Of a DNA stretch of 62,688 nucleotides, positions 35,422 to 44,624 are shown one piece after another. This DNA is from Nocardioides bruguierae. GTDB taxonomy: Bacteria > Actinomycetota > Actinomycetes > Propionibacteriales > Nocardioidaceae. Position numbers and translations under genes: made by a program. The DNA lies in assembly GCF_023656415.1 (NCBI RefSeq), contig NZ_JAMOIL010000028.1:1-62688 (forward strand). The letters run 5' to 3'. The notes below the pieces were generated by a model. It ran no database searches, was not told where the DNA came from, and saw only the letters and a program-made list of their open reading frames with translations. Positions within the stretch are counted from its first letter, which is position 1; each line of letters begins with the position of its first letter.

Positions 35422-36102
35422 GTGCTGATCGCCGGCTTCCCCGCAGGAGCGTGGGGCACCAACTGCTACGTCGTGGCCACCGGCCCCGGCTCCGAGTGCG
35501 TCGTCATCGACCCCGGCCAGGACGCCGCCCCCGGCGTCGCCCAGGTGGTGGCCGAGCACCGGCTCAAGCCCGTGGCGGTGCTGGTGACCCACGGCCACGT
35601 CGACCACATGTGGAGCGTCGCCCCCGTCGCGGGGACCCACGACGCCACCGCGTGGATCCACCCGCGCGACCGACATCTCCTCACCGACCCGATGAGCGGC
35701 ATGTCGCCCGAGACCGCCCGGATGCTGCTCGGCCAGGACCTCACCTTCGCCGAGCCCGACGACGTCCGCGAGCTCGCCGACGCCCAGAGCCTGGAGCTGG
35801 CCGGGGTCACGTTCGCCGTCGACCACACCCCCGGTCACACGCAGGGCTCGGTCACCTTCCGCACGCCCTACCCGCACGAGGACGTCTCCGAGGTGATGTT
35901 CTCCGGCGACCTGCTCTTCAAGGGCTCGATCGGCCGCACCGACCTGCCCGGGGGCGACCACCCGACGATCCTGCGCAGCCTGCGCGACAAGGTGCTGCCC
36001 CTGGCCGACGACGTCGTCGTCCTGCCCGGCCACGGCGAGCAGACCTCCATCGGCGCCGAGCGCGTCACCAACCCGTACCTGAAGGACCTCACCACCCCAT
36101 GA
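35422..36102 (+). CDS. MBL-fold metallohydrolase (glyoxalase II-like)
   Basis: A 226-residue metallo-beta-lactamase-fold hydrolase with the metal motif THGHVDH (His57, His59, Asp61, His62), a later DHTPGHTQGS histidine and FSGDLLFKGSIGRTDLPGG. It corresponds in position to Rv2581c before hisS. Family members hydrolyse thioesters such as S-lactoylglutathione; actinobacteria lack glutathione, so the natural substrate is uncertain. The stop overlaps the hisS ATG (ATGA). Confidence 0.85.
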   Translation: MLIAGFPAGAWGTNCYVVATGPGSECVVIDPGQDAAPGVAQVVAEHRLKPVAVLVTHGHVDHMWSVAPVAGTHDATAWIHPRDRHLLTDPMSGMSPETARMLLGQDLTFAEPDDVRELADAQSLELAGVTFAVDHTPGHTQGSVTFRTPYPHEDVSEVMFSGDLLFKGSIGRTDLPGGDHPTILRSLRDKVLPLADDVVVLPGHGEQTSIGAERVTNPYLKDLTTP

Positions 36103-37436
36103 GCAAGCCCACCCCGCTCAGCGGCTTCCCCGAACTGCTCCCCGCCCAGCGCGCGGTCGAGCAGCAGGTGATCGACACGCTGCGCTCCACCTTCGAGCTG
36201 TACGGCTTCGCCGGCATCGAGACCCGCGCCGTCGAGCCCCTCGACCAGCTCCTGCGCAAGGGCGACACCTCGAAGGAGGTCTACCTGCTGCGCCGCCTGC
36301 ACGAGACGTCCGAGGAGGGCCACGCGGGCATGGGCCTGCACTTCGACCTCACCGTCCCGTTCGCGCGCTACGTCCTGGAGAACGCGGGCAAGCTGGAGTT
36401 CCCGTTCCGCCGCTACCAGATCCAGAAGGCCTGGCGCGGCGAGCGGCCCCAGGAGGGCCGCTTCCGCGAGTTCGCGCAGGCCGACATCGACATCGTCGGC
36501 CGCGACGTCCTGCCGTTCCACCACGACGTCGAGGTCACCCGCGTCATGGTCGACGCGCTCACCCGGCTCTCCTTCCTGCCCGCGTTCCGGCTCCAGGTCA
36601 ACAACCGCAAGCTCATCCAGGGCTTCTACGCGGGCCTGGGCCTCGAGGACCTCGACGAGGTCATGCGGATCGTCGACAAGCTCGACAAGCTGCCCGTCGA
36701 GAAGGTGCACCAGATGCTGGTGGACGAGGCGGGCGCGACGTCCGAGCAGGCCGACCGCGTCCTCTCCCTGGCCACGATCCGCACCGGCGACGACTCGTTC
36801 GTCGCGCAGGTCCGTGGGCTGCGCGTCTCGCACCCCCTCCTGGACGAGGGGCTGGACGAGCTCGCCGCCCTCGTGCGCGGTGTCGCCGACCTGACCAGCG
36901 ACCGGGTGCGCGTGGAGGCCGACCTCTCCATCGCCCGCGGCCTCGACTACTACACCGGCACCGTCTTCGAGACCCGGCTGGACGGCTACGAGTCAATGGG
37001 CTCGATCTGCTCCGGCGGCCGCTACGACGCGCTGGCCTCCGACGGCAAGATCACCTACCCGGGCGTCGGGATCTCCCTCGGCGTCAGCCGGGTCCTCGTC
37101 CCGCTGCTCGCGCGCACGGGCCTCACGGCCTCGCGCAGCGTGCCCTCCGCCGTCCTCGTGGCCCTGGCCGACGAGGACTCGCGCCCGGCCTCCGAGGCGG
37201 TGGCCGCCGCCCTGCGCGCCCGCTCGATCCCGTGCGAGGTCGCGCCCACCGCCGCGAAGTTCGGCAAGCAGATCCGCGTGGCGGAGCGGCGAGGCATCCC
37301 CTTCGTCTGGTTCCCCCAGGCCGACGGCGGCCACCAGGTCAAGGACATCCGCGACGGCAACCAGGTGGACGCGGACCCCTCGGTCTGGACACCATCGCCC
37401 GAGGACCTGCGTCCGCAGGTCGTTCCGGGCGCCTGA
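36099..37436 (+). CDS. hisS: Histidine-tRNA ligase
   Basis: A 445-residue class II synthetase with motif 2 region YRYQIQKAWRGERPQEGRF-type sequence, the HisRS-specific ARGLDYYTGTVFE stretch and a C-terminal anticodon-binding domain. It charges tRNA-His. ATGA overlap with the MBL gene. Confidence 0.95.
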   Translation: MSKPTPLSGFPELLPAQRAVEQQVIDTLRSTFELYGFAGIETRAVEPLDQLLRKGDTSKEVYLLRRLHETSEEGHAGMGLHFDLTVPFARYVLENAGKLEFPFRRYQIQKAWRGERPQEGRFREFAQADIDIVGRDVLPFHHDVEVTRVMVDALTRLSFLPAFRLQVNNRKLIQGFYAGLGLEDLDEVMRIVDKLDKLPVEKVHQMLVDEAGATSEQADRVLSLATIRTGDDSFVAQVRGLRVSHPLLDEGLDELAALVRGVADLTSDRVRVEADLSIARGLDYYTGTVFETRLDGYESMGSICSGGRYDALASDGKITYPGVGISLGVSRVLVPLLARTGLTASRSVPSAVLVALADEDSRPASEAVAAALRARSIPCEVAPTAAKFGKQIRVAERRGIPFVWFPQADGGHQVKDIRDGNQVDADPSVWTPSPEDLRPQVVPGA

Positions 37437-37453
37437 GCGCCCACCCCGTTCAC

Positions 37454-37470
37454 CTCCCCGAGCAGGGGAG
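37454..37470 (+). terminator. Small hairpin between hisS and aspS
   Basis: CTCCCC-GAGCA-GGGGAG forms a 6-bp stem, 18 bp after the hisS stop. It may be a weak terminator or attenuator. It is followed by a 10-bp repeat (GCAACCAGCA, two copies plus 7 bp, 37479-37505) directly before the aspS ribosome site. Confidence 0.35.
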
Positions 37471-37521
37471 ACCGCAGTGCAACCAGCAGCAACCAGCAGC
37501 AACCACCAAGGAGACCAAGCA

Positions 37522-39306
37522 GTGATCCGCACCCATGACGCCGGCGCCCTCCGCGCCGAGCACGTCGGCCAGACCGTCACCCTCGCCGGGTGGGTGGCAC
37601 GTCGGCGCGATCACGGCGGGGTCGCCTTCCTCGACCTGCGCGAGTCGACCGGCGTCGTCCAGGTCGTCGTCCGCGACGAGGACGTCGCGCACGCCCTGCG
37701 CAGCGAGTACTGCATCAAGGTGACCGGCGAGGTCTCGCTGCGTCCCGAGGGCAACGCCAACGCCAACCTGCCCACCGGCGACATCGAGGTCATCGTCAGC
37801 GACCTCGAGGTGCTCTCGGCGGCGGCGCCGCTGCCGTTCCAGATCGACGAGGGCGGACACTCCGCGGGCGAGGTGGGGGAGGAGTCGCGCCTGCGGCACC
37901 GCTACCTCGACCTGCGTCGCTCGGGCCCCGGCGGCGCGCTGCGCCTGCGCTCGAAGGTGAACAAGGCCGCCCGAGACGTCCTGCTCGAGCGGGACTTCGT
38001 GGAGGTCGAGACCCCGACGCTGACCCGCTCCACCCCCGAGGGCGCCCGCGACTTCCTGGTGCCGGCGCGCCTGCGCCCCGGGTCCTGGTACGCCCTGCCC
38101 CAGAGCCCGCAGCTGTTCAAGCAGCTGCTGATGGTGGCGGGCATGGAGCGGTACTTCCAGATCGCCCGCTGCTACCGCGACGAGGACTTCCGCGCCGACC
38201 GCCAGCCGGAGTTCACCCAGCTCGACATCGAGATGAGCTTCGTCGAGCAGGACGACGTCATCGAGCTCGCCGAGGCCATCCTGAAGAGCCTGTGGTCACT
38301 GATCGGTCACGACCTCGTCACGCCGATCCCGCGGATCACCTACGCCGAGGCCATGGCCCGCTTCGGCTCCGACAAGCCCGACCTGCGGATGGGTCAGGAG
38401 CTGGTCGAGTGCACCGAGTACTTCTCCGAGACCCCGTTCCGGGTCTTCCAGGCCCCCTACGTGGGCGCCGTGGTGATGCCAGGCGGCGCCTCACAGCCGC
38501 GCAAGCAGCTGGACGCCTGGCAGGACTGGGCCAAGCAGCGCGGCGCCAAGGGCCTGGCCTACGTGCTCGTCGGCGAGGACGGCACCCTCGGCGGCCCCGT
38601 GGCCAAGAACATCACGGACGAGGAGAAGGCCGGCCTGGCCGCGCACGTCGGTGCACAGCCGGGCGACTGCATCTTCTTCGCCGCAGGCCCGGTCAAGACC
38701 TCCCGCGCCCTCCTGGGCGCGGCGCGCCTGGAGATCGGCCGCCGCTGCGGCCTGATCGACGAGTCCGCCTGGGCGTTCACCTGGGTCGTCGACGCACCCC
38801 TGTTCGAGCCCGCCTCCGACGCCGTGGCCAGCGGTGACGTGGCCGTCGGCGCGGGCGCCTGGACGGCCGTCCACCACGCCTTCACCTCGCCCAAGGACCT
38901 GGAGTCCTTCGACGCCGACCCGGGCAACGCCCTCGCGTGGGCCTACGACATCGTCTGCAACGGCAACGAGATCGGCGGCGGCTCCATCCGTATCCACCGC
39001 GACGACGTGCAGAAGCGTGTGTTCTCCGTGATGGGCCTGGACGAGGCCACCGCCGACGAGAAGTTCGGCTTCCTGCTCGAGGCGTTCAAGTACGGCGCGC
39101 CCCCGCACGGCGGCATCGCCTTCGGCTGGGACCGCATCACGGCCCTGCTGGCCGGCACGGACTCGATCCGGGAGGTCATCGCGTTCCCGAAGTCCGGCGG
39201 TGGCTACGACCCGCTCACCGCGGCGCCCGCTCCCATCACCGAGGAGCAGCGCAAGGAGGCCGGTGTGGACGCCGTTCCGGCGGAGGATCTTGCACCGGAG
39301 GCCTGA
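37522..39306 (+). CDS. aspS: Aspartate-tRNA ligase
   Basis: A 594-residue bacterial-type AspRS: N-terminal OB anticodon domain (VTLAGWVARRRDHGGVAFLDLRE), class II core with RCYRDEDFRADRQPEFTQLDIEMSF-type motif 2, the GAD insertion, and motif 3 GIAFGWDRI. Whether it also charges tRNA-Asn cannot be settled from sequence alone. The GTG at 37522 has AAGGAGA 8 nt upstream. Confidence 0.95.
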   Translation: MIRTHDAGALRAEHVGQTVTLAGWVARRRDHGGVAFLDLRESTGVVQVVVRDEDVAHALRSEYCIKVTGEVSLRPEGNANANLPTGDIEVIVSDLEVLSAAAPLPFQIDEGGHSAGEVGEESRLRHRYLDLRRSGPGGALRLRSKVNKAARDVLLERDFVEVETPTLTRSTPEGARDFLVPARLRPGSWYALPQSPQLFKQLLMVAGMERYFQIARCYRDEDFRADRQPEFTQLDIEMSFVEQDDVIELAEAILKSLWSLIGHDLVTPIPRITYAEAMARFGSDKPDLRMGQELVECTEYFSETPFRVFQAPYVGAVVMPGGASQPRKQLDAWQDWAKQRGAKGLAYVLVGEDGTLGGPVAKNITDEEKAGLAAHVGAQPGDCIFFAAGPVKTSRALLGAARLEIGRRCGLIDESAWAFTWVVDAPLFEPASDAVASGDVAVGAGAWTAVHHAFTSPKDLESFDADPGNALAWAYDIVCNGNEIGGGSIRIHRDDVQKRVFSVMGLDEATADEKFGFLLEAFKYGAPPHGGIAFGWDRITALLAGTDSIREVIAFPKSGGGYDPLTAAPAPITEEQRKEAGVDAVPAEDLAPEA

Positions 39307-39376
39307 CCCGCCGCACCATTGCAGGGAAAATCGACCTGAGACGAACGGGCCGCTGAGACCAGATCGTTACTCGTGA

Positions 39377-39402
39377 GTGACCCCGCCGACCGGCGGGGTC
39401 AC
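39377..39402 (+). terminator. Terminator hairpin after aspS
   Basis: GTGACCCCGCC-GACC-GGCGGGGTCAC is a perfect 11-bp stem with a 4-nt loop, about 70 bp after aspS. A possible -10 (TAGAGT, 39404-39409) for the ABC operon follows directly. Confidence 0.75.
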
Positions 39403-39477
39403 CTAGAGTCACTGCGGCACGCCAGAGCGCGCCGGCCGGGAGACCCCCGCGCCGCACACTGAAATGATGGGGTGAGC

Positions 39478-40488
39478 ATGTCGGCACCTGTTGCCGAGGA
39501 GACGGCGGAGCTCGATCCGCTGAAGTCCCGACCCAAGGGCAGCTCGACCGAGATCTCCGGCAAGTCGCCGCTGCGGATCGCCTTCGGGCGTCTGATGCGC
39601 GACAAGATCGCCGTGGTCTGCATCGGCGTCGTGGCGCTGTTCGTGCTGCTGGCCATCTTCGGGCCGCTGATCTCGAAGGCGTTCGGCGTCACCACGGACA
39701 CGCAGTACCCGACGCAGTTCCTCGAGCTGAACATGATCCCGAAGGCCGAGTTCGGCCCGCCCTACGGCGGGTTCACGATGGACCACCCGTTCGGCATCGC
39801 GCCGCGCACGGCGATCGACAACCTGGCCTACTGGCTGGAGGGGGCGCGCAACTCGCTCCAGATCGCCTCGCTGGCGACGCTGACCGCCACGGTGCTCGGC
39901 ATCGTGATCGGCCTGCTGGCCGGCTTCATGGGCGGTCTCGTGGACCGGGTCCTCACCTTCGTGACCGACCTGTTCCTCACGCTGCCGTTCCTGCTGGTCG
40001 CGCTGACCATCGCCCCGATCGTCAACGAGCGGTTCCGTGACAACACGGACTTCTACCCGACGGCGCAGGTCATCTCGCTGGTGTGCGTGCTGAGCTTCTT
40101 CGGCTGGATGGGCCTGGCCCGCCTCATCCGCGGCGAGGTCCTCTCGCTGCGCGAGCGGGAGTTCATCCACGCGGCCCGCGTCATGGGCATGCCCACGCGC
40201 CGCATCCTGGTCAAGGAGCTGCTGCCCAACATCGTGGCCCCGATCGTGGTGAGCACCTCGCTGATGCTCCCGGCGTTCGTGGCCGCCGAGGCCGGGCTGG
40301 CCTACCTCGGCGTCGGCATCACCTCGCGTCCGTCGTGGGGCCAGATGCTCGACCAGGGCACGAGCTTCTTCAGTAACTACCCGCTGTACCTGTACGAGCC
40401 CCTGATCGCCATCGTGGCTCTCGTGCTCGCACTGAACCTCCTCGGTGACGCGATCCGCGACGCCCTGGACCCCAAGACCCGCCGCTGA
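39478..40488 (+). CDS. ABC transporter permease, DppC/OppC type
   Basis: A 336-residue membrane permease: a cytoplasmic N-terminus, a first helix (AVVCIGVVALFVLLAIFGPLI), a large external loop, then five further helices with the EAA-type loop (EFIHAARVMGMPTRRILVKELLPNIVAPI). It is the second permease of a peptide/nickel-type importer. The ATG has GGGG 5 nt upstream; an in-frame GTG at 39472 is an alternative. The binding protein, first permease and two ATPases follow downstream. Confidence 0.88.
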   Translation: MSAPVAEETAELDPLKSRPKGSSTEISGKSPLRIAFGRLMRDKIAVVCIGVVALFVLLAIFGPLISKAFGVTTDTQYPTQFLELNMIPKAEFGPPYGGFTMDHPFGIAPRTAIDNLAYWLEGARNSLQIASLATLTATVLGIVIGLLAGFMGGLVDRVLTFVTDLFLTLPFLLVALTIAPIVNERFRDNTDFYPTAQVISLVCVLSFFGWMGLARLIRGEVLSLREREFIHAARVMGMPTRRILVKELLPNIVAPIVVSTSLMLPAFVAAEAGLAYLGVGITSRPSWGQMLDQGTSFFSNYPLYLYEPLIAIVALVLALNLLGDAIRDALDPKTRR

Positions 40489-40565
40489 GCCTGGCGCTCG
40501 GCGTGTGAGACGTCGTCCCGACCTCCTCCTCGGGGCGCGCACCCAAGAAACAGAAAGGCTGGACA

Positions 40566-42328
40566 ATGAGACGGACCAAGCCGCTGGCCCTTGTCGCCGG
40601 CGTTGCTGCCCTCGCGACGCTCGCCGCGTGCGGTGGCGGTGGCGGCTCTTCCGAGAGCCCCACCGACGGCAGCACCTTCCAGGAGACTGACGCCGGCGAG
40701 GACAAGAACCCGGACGCCACGGGTCCGGCCGCCGACATCGAGGGCGCGACGGCGGGTGGCACCATCACGGTGTACCTGCCCGGCGACCCCGGCCCGGACA
40801 ACCTTGACCCGACCGAGGGCTGGTCCGTGACCGGCAACTCGATCCAGCAGGCCCTCACCACCCGGTCGCTGACCCAGTACGCGGTCGACGAGGACGGCAA
40901 CGCCACCCTCGTCCCCGACCTGGCCACCGACCTGGGTCAGCCGAACGAGGACTACACCCAGTGGGTGTTCACCCTCAAGGACGGCGTGACGTGGCAGAAC
41001 GGCGATCCGATCACCGCTGAGGAGGTGGCGTTCGGCATCGCGCGCTCGATGGACTCCACCACCTTCCCCGGTGGCCCGGGCACCGAGTACTCCACCAAGT
41101 ACTTCGCCAACAACGACTTCGAGGGTCCCTACACGGACAAGAAGACGGACTGGCAGGATTGGGGCGGTGTCGAGTTCGACAACGACGCCAAGACCGTCAC
41201 CATCAACATGTCCAAGCCGTTCCCCGACATGGACTACTGGGGCGCGTTCATGGCCATGGCCCGATCCCGCTCGGCAAGACCTCGAACCCGCCGAACTACG
41301 GCCAGAACGTGCTGTCCACCGGCCCGTACAAGGTCGAGTCGTTCCGCCCCAGCGACGAGCTCGTGCTGGTCAAGAACGACCAGTGGGACGCCGACACCGA
41401 CCCGGCGCGTCACCAGTACGCCGACAAGTGGGTCTTCAAGTTCAACGCCGACCCCGACCAGACCGACCAGATCATGCTGAGCGACAACGCTCAGTCGCAG
41501 ACGTCGCTCTCGACGGACCTGGTGGCGTCGAACTACACCGAGGCCCAGGACAAGCTGGGTGACCGCCTGGTCCAGCAGAGCCAGCAGTGCACTAGCTTCC
41601 TGTACCCGGACTACTCCAAGACGGACATGGCGTTCCGCAAGGCCCTGGCCTACGCCTACCCGTACGAGGACGCGTGGACCGCCGGTGGCTCGCTGCCGGG
41701 CGTGACCCGCACCCACGCGACGACGATCATGCCCCCGGGCATGGCCGGCAAGCCGGACTACTACGTCGACGGCGAGGAGATCTCCTTCGACCTCGACAAG
41801 GCCAAGGAGTACCTGGCCGAGTCCGAGACCGACCCGACCGTCACGATGATCTACTACGAGTCGGACCCGCTGGCCGTCGCCGCGCAGGACGTCATCACCA
41901 AGGGCTTCGAGGACGCCGGCTTCACGGTCAACGCCATCGGTGTCACCGAGTCGCCCTACGCCACCTGGCTGTCCCCAGACGACCCGACCAACAAGAAGCT
42001 GAACGTCCGAGGCGTCGCCTGGTGCTCCGACTGGCCGTCGGCCCTCACGTTCATCCCGCCGCTGTTCCGCGGTGACGCGGCCTACGACACGGGCTACTTC
42101 TCCGAGGACGACATCAACAGCCGCATCGACGAGATCCCCACCCTCCCGCAGGAGGAGCAGGCTGACGCCTGGGGTTCCCTCGACGAGCAGATCATGACCG
42201 ACTACTTCCCGGCCATCCCGCTGGCGAACTACAACACGCTGTTCACCTTCGGCTCGAAGATCGGCAACCCCTCCGGCGACGAGGCTTCCGGCGCCCCGAA
42301 CTACAAGAACCTCTACGTGATGCAGTGA
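40566..42328 (+). pseudogene. Peptide ABC transporter substrate-binding lipoprotein, apparent frameshift near 41260
   Basis: A family 5 solute-binding lipoprotein. The lipobox LATLAAC gives lipidated Cys22, followed by a Gly/Ser linker. The first part (to about residue 232, ending FMAMA) and the second part (from PIPLGKTSNPPNYG, in the next frame, to 42328) together make a normal protein of about 587 residues. At CCC 41260-41262 one C seems to be missing: adding it gives AMAPIPLGK. As written, translation would stop near 41480. Everything after the shift is well conserved in character, so a sequencing error or a very recent mutation is likely. AAAGG precedes the ATG. Confidence 0.8.
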
Positions 42329-42395
42329 GCGACCTCGTCGCCCGCTGACTGATCGTGAGCCTGTAGCTCACCAGCAGCACCCAGCAACACCAGCG

Positions 42396-42430
42396 TGGTG
42401 GGGGCTCCCGGACTCCGGGGGCCCCCACCA
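42396..42430 (+). terminator. Terminator hairpin between the binding protein and permease genes
   Basis: TGGTGGGGGCTCCCGG pairs with CCGGGGGCCCCCACCA (one G-T pair), loop ACT. It lies 68 bp after the binding-protein stop and could give excess binding protein over the membrane components, as in other ABC operons. Confidence 0.75.
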
Positions 42431-42516
42431 CCACGGTCGGGCCCGTAACATCGGAATGCCCCGGCCGGACCGTTCCGCACCCGTCGGCCCCACCGGGCCG
42501 GCACTGGAGGAGACTC

Positions 42517-43524
42517 GTGTACGCCTACATCGTCAAGCGACTGCTCTCGGGAGTGGTGGTGCTCTTCCTCGTCTCGTTCTCGGTGTTCGCGTTGTTCTGG
42601 TTCGGCCCGAGCGCGCCGGCTCGACCGATGTGCGAGTCCAAGACCTCGAACCACTGCACCGACGACCGGCTCGAGCGCTTCACCGAGGAGCTCGGCTACA
42701 ACAACAACATGTTCGCCGAGTACGGGCGCTACATGGGCGGCATCGTCACCGGCCGTGACGTCACCATCTCCGGCCAGACCACCGAGTGCCCCGCCCCCTG
42801 CTTCGGCCTCTCGTACACCACCGGCAAGCCCGTGTGGGACGACATGAAGGACCGGCTGCCCGCCACCATCTCCGTGGCCGTCGGCGGCGCGTTCCTCTAC
42901 CTGATCATCGGCGTGCCCATGGGCGTGGCCGCCGCCAGACGCCGAGGGACGCTGGCCGACAAGGCCCTGGTCTCCTCGTTCCTGGTGCTCAGCTCCGTGC
43001 CCTACTACCTCTTCGCCCTCCTCACCTACCTGTACGTGGCGGTGTGGTGGGGCGTGCCCGGCATCGGCTCACCCGGCTACACGCCGATCACCGAGAACCC
43101 CGCGGCCTGGGTCTCCGGCCTGGCGCTCGCCTGGATCTGCCTCGGCGTCTTCGGCTGCACCCAGTACACCCGATATGCGCGTGGCGCGATGGTGGAGGCC
43201 CTCAGCGAGGACTACATCCGCACCGCCAAGGCCAAGGGTCTGCCGACGCGCACCGTGGTCTACAAGCACGGCCTGCGCGCCGCCCTCGTGCCGATCGTGA
43301 CCATCTTCGGCATCGACTTCGGCACCCTGCTCGCCGGCACCATCTTCACCGAGAAGATCTTCGACATCAGCGGTATCGGCCTGTGGGCCCTCAACGCCAT
43401 TGGCGACCGCGACCTGCCCATCGTGTCTGCGACCGCGCTCTTCAGCGCCGTGGTGCTGATCGTCAGCAACCTGCTCGTCGACATCGTCTACAGCGCCCTC
43501 GACCCGAGAGTGAGGCTTTCGTGA
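42517..43524 (+). CDS. ABC transporter permease, DppB/OppB type
   Basis: A 335-residue permease: an N-terminal helix (LLSGVVVLFLVSFSVFALFWF), an external region with Cys pairs (MCESKTSNHC, TECPAPC) and five further helices with EDYIRTAKAKGLPTRTVVYKHGLRAALVPI as the ATPase-contact loop. GTG start with GGAGGAG 5 nt upstream. The stop overlaps the GTG of the next ATPase. Confidence 0.9.
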   Translation: MYAYIVKRLLSGVVVLFLVSFSVFALFWFGPSAPARPMCESKTSNHCTDDRLERFTEELGYNNNMFAEYGRYMGGIVTGRDVTISGQTTECPAPCFGLSYTTGKPVWDDMKDRLPATISVAVGGAFLYLIIGVPMGVAAARRRGTLADKALVSSFLVLSSVPYYLFALLTYLYVAVWWGVPGIGSPGYTPITENPAAWVSGLALAWICLGVFGCTQYTRYARGAMVEALSEDYIRTAKAKGLPTRTVVYKHGLRAALVPIVTIFGIDFGTLLAGTIFTEKIFDISGIGLWALNAIGDRDLPIVSATALFSAVVLIVSNLLVDIVYSALDPRVRLS

Positions 43525-44624
43525 CCGTGACCGCCCCCAGCAGCACCCGGCCGGGCGCGTCCAGCGGCGAGCCGTTCCTCGTCGTCGAGGACCTGACGGT
43601 GAAGTTCCCGACCGAGGACGGCCAGATCACCGCAGTCCAGGGCCTGAGCTACTCCGTCGAGAAGGGCAAGACCCTCGGCATCGTCGGCGAGTCCGGCTCC
43701 GGCAAGTCCGTCTCGTCCATGGCCGTGCTCGGCCTGCACGACACCAAGTCGGCCAAGATCACCGGCAGCATCCGCATCGACGGCCAGGAGGTCGTCGGTC
43801 TGAGCGAGTCCAAGATGCGCAAGATCCGCGGCCGCCAGGTCTCGATGATCTTCCAGGACGCCCTCGCGGCACTGCACCCCTTCTACAAGGTCGGCGGCCA
43901 GCTCGCCGAGGCCTACCGGGTGCACCACCCCAGCGCCTCCAAGCGCGAGGCCCGCCGCAAGGCGATCGAGATGCTCGACCGCGTCGGCATCCCGCAGCCG
44001 GACCGGCGCGCGGACGACTTCCCGCACCAGTTCTCCGGCGGCATGCGCCAGCGCGCCATGATCGCGATGGGCCTCATCAACGACCCGTCGCTCATCGTCG
44101 CGGACGAGCCGACGACCGCCCTGGACGTCACCGTGCAGGCGCAGATCCTGGACCTCCTCCAGGACCTCCAGCGCGAGTTCGACTCCGCGATCATCATGAT
44201 CACCCACGACCTCGGCGTCATCGCCGAGATGGCCGACGACATCCTCGTGATGTACGGCGGCCGCGGCGTGGAGTACGGCACCGCGAAGGACGTCCTCACG
44301 CGTCCGCAGATGCCCTACACCTGGGGCCTGCTCTCGAGCGTGCCCGACGTCGCCGGTGACACCGACGCCCCCCTGATCCCGATCCCGGGCAACCCGCCGT
44401 CGCTGCTGAAGCCGCCGCCGGGCTGTGCCTTCAACCCCCGCTGCCTCCACAAGGACAAGGTCGCCGGCGGGCTGTGCACCTCGCAGATGCCGGAGCTCCT
44501 CGAGAGCCCGACCGTGCCGGGGCACCTGAAGCGCTGCCACCTGGCGGACCCCGACGCCGTGTACCAGGCCGAGGTCCTGCCCGTGATCGCGCCCGAGACG
44601 CTCGAGGAGAACGACCCCCGATGA
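43521..44624 (+). CDS. ABC transporter ATPase, DppD/OppD type
   Basis: A 367-residue ATPase with Walker A GESGSGKS (56-63), signature FSGGMRQR (about 171), Walker B LIVADEPTTALD and an H-loop ITHDLG. The C-terminal oligopeptide-transporter region has four cysteines (PPGCAFNPRC, GGLC, KRC); homologous cysteines bind a [4Fe-4S] cluster in the M. tuberculosis Dpp transporter. GTGA and ATGA overlaps on either side. Confidence 0.9.
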   Translation: MTVTAPSSTRPGASSGEPFLVVEDLTVKFPTEDGQITAVQGLSYSVEKGKTLGIVGESGSGKSVSSMAVLGLHDTKSAKITGSIRIDGQEVVGLSESKMRKIRGRQVSMIFQDALAALHPFYKVGGQLAEAYRVHHPSASKREARRKAIEMLDRVGIPQPDRRADDFPHQFSGGMRQRAMIAMGLINDPSLIVADEPTTALDVTVQAQILDLLQDLQREFDSAIIMITHDLGVIAEMADDILVMYGGRGVEYGTAKDVLTRPQMPYTWGLLSSVPDVAGDTDAPLIPIPGNPPSLLKPPPGCAFNPRCLHKDKVAGGLCTSQMPELLESPTVPGHLKRCHLADPDAVYQAEVLPVIAPETLEENDPR

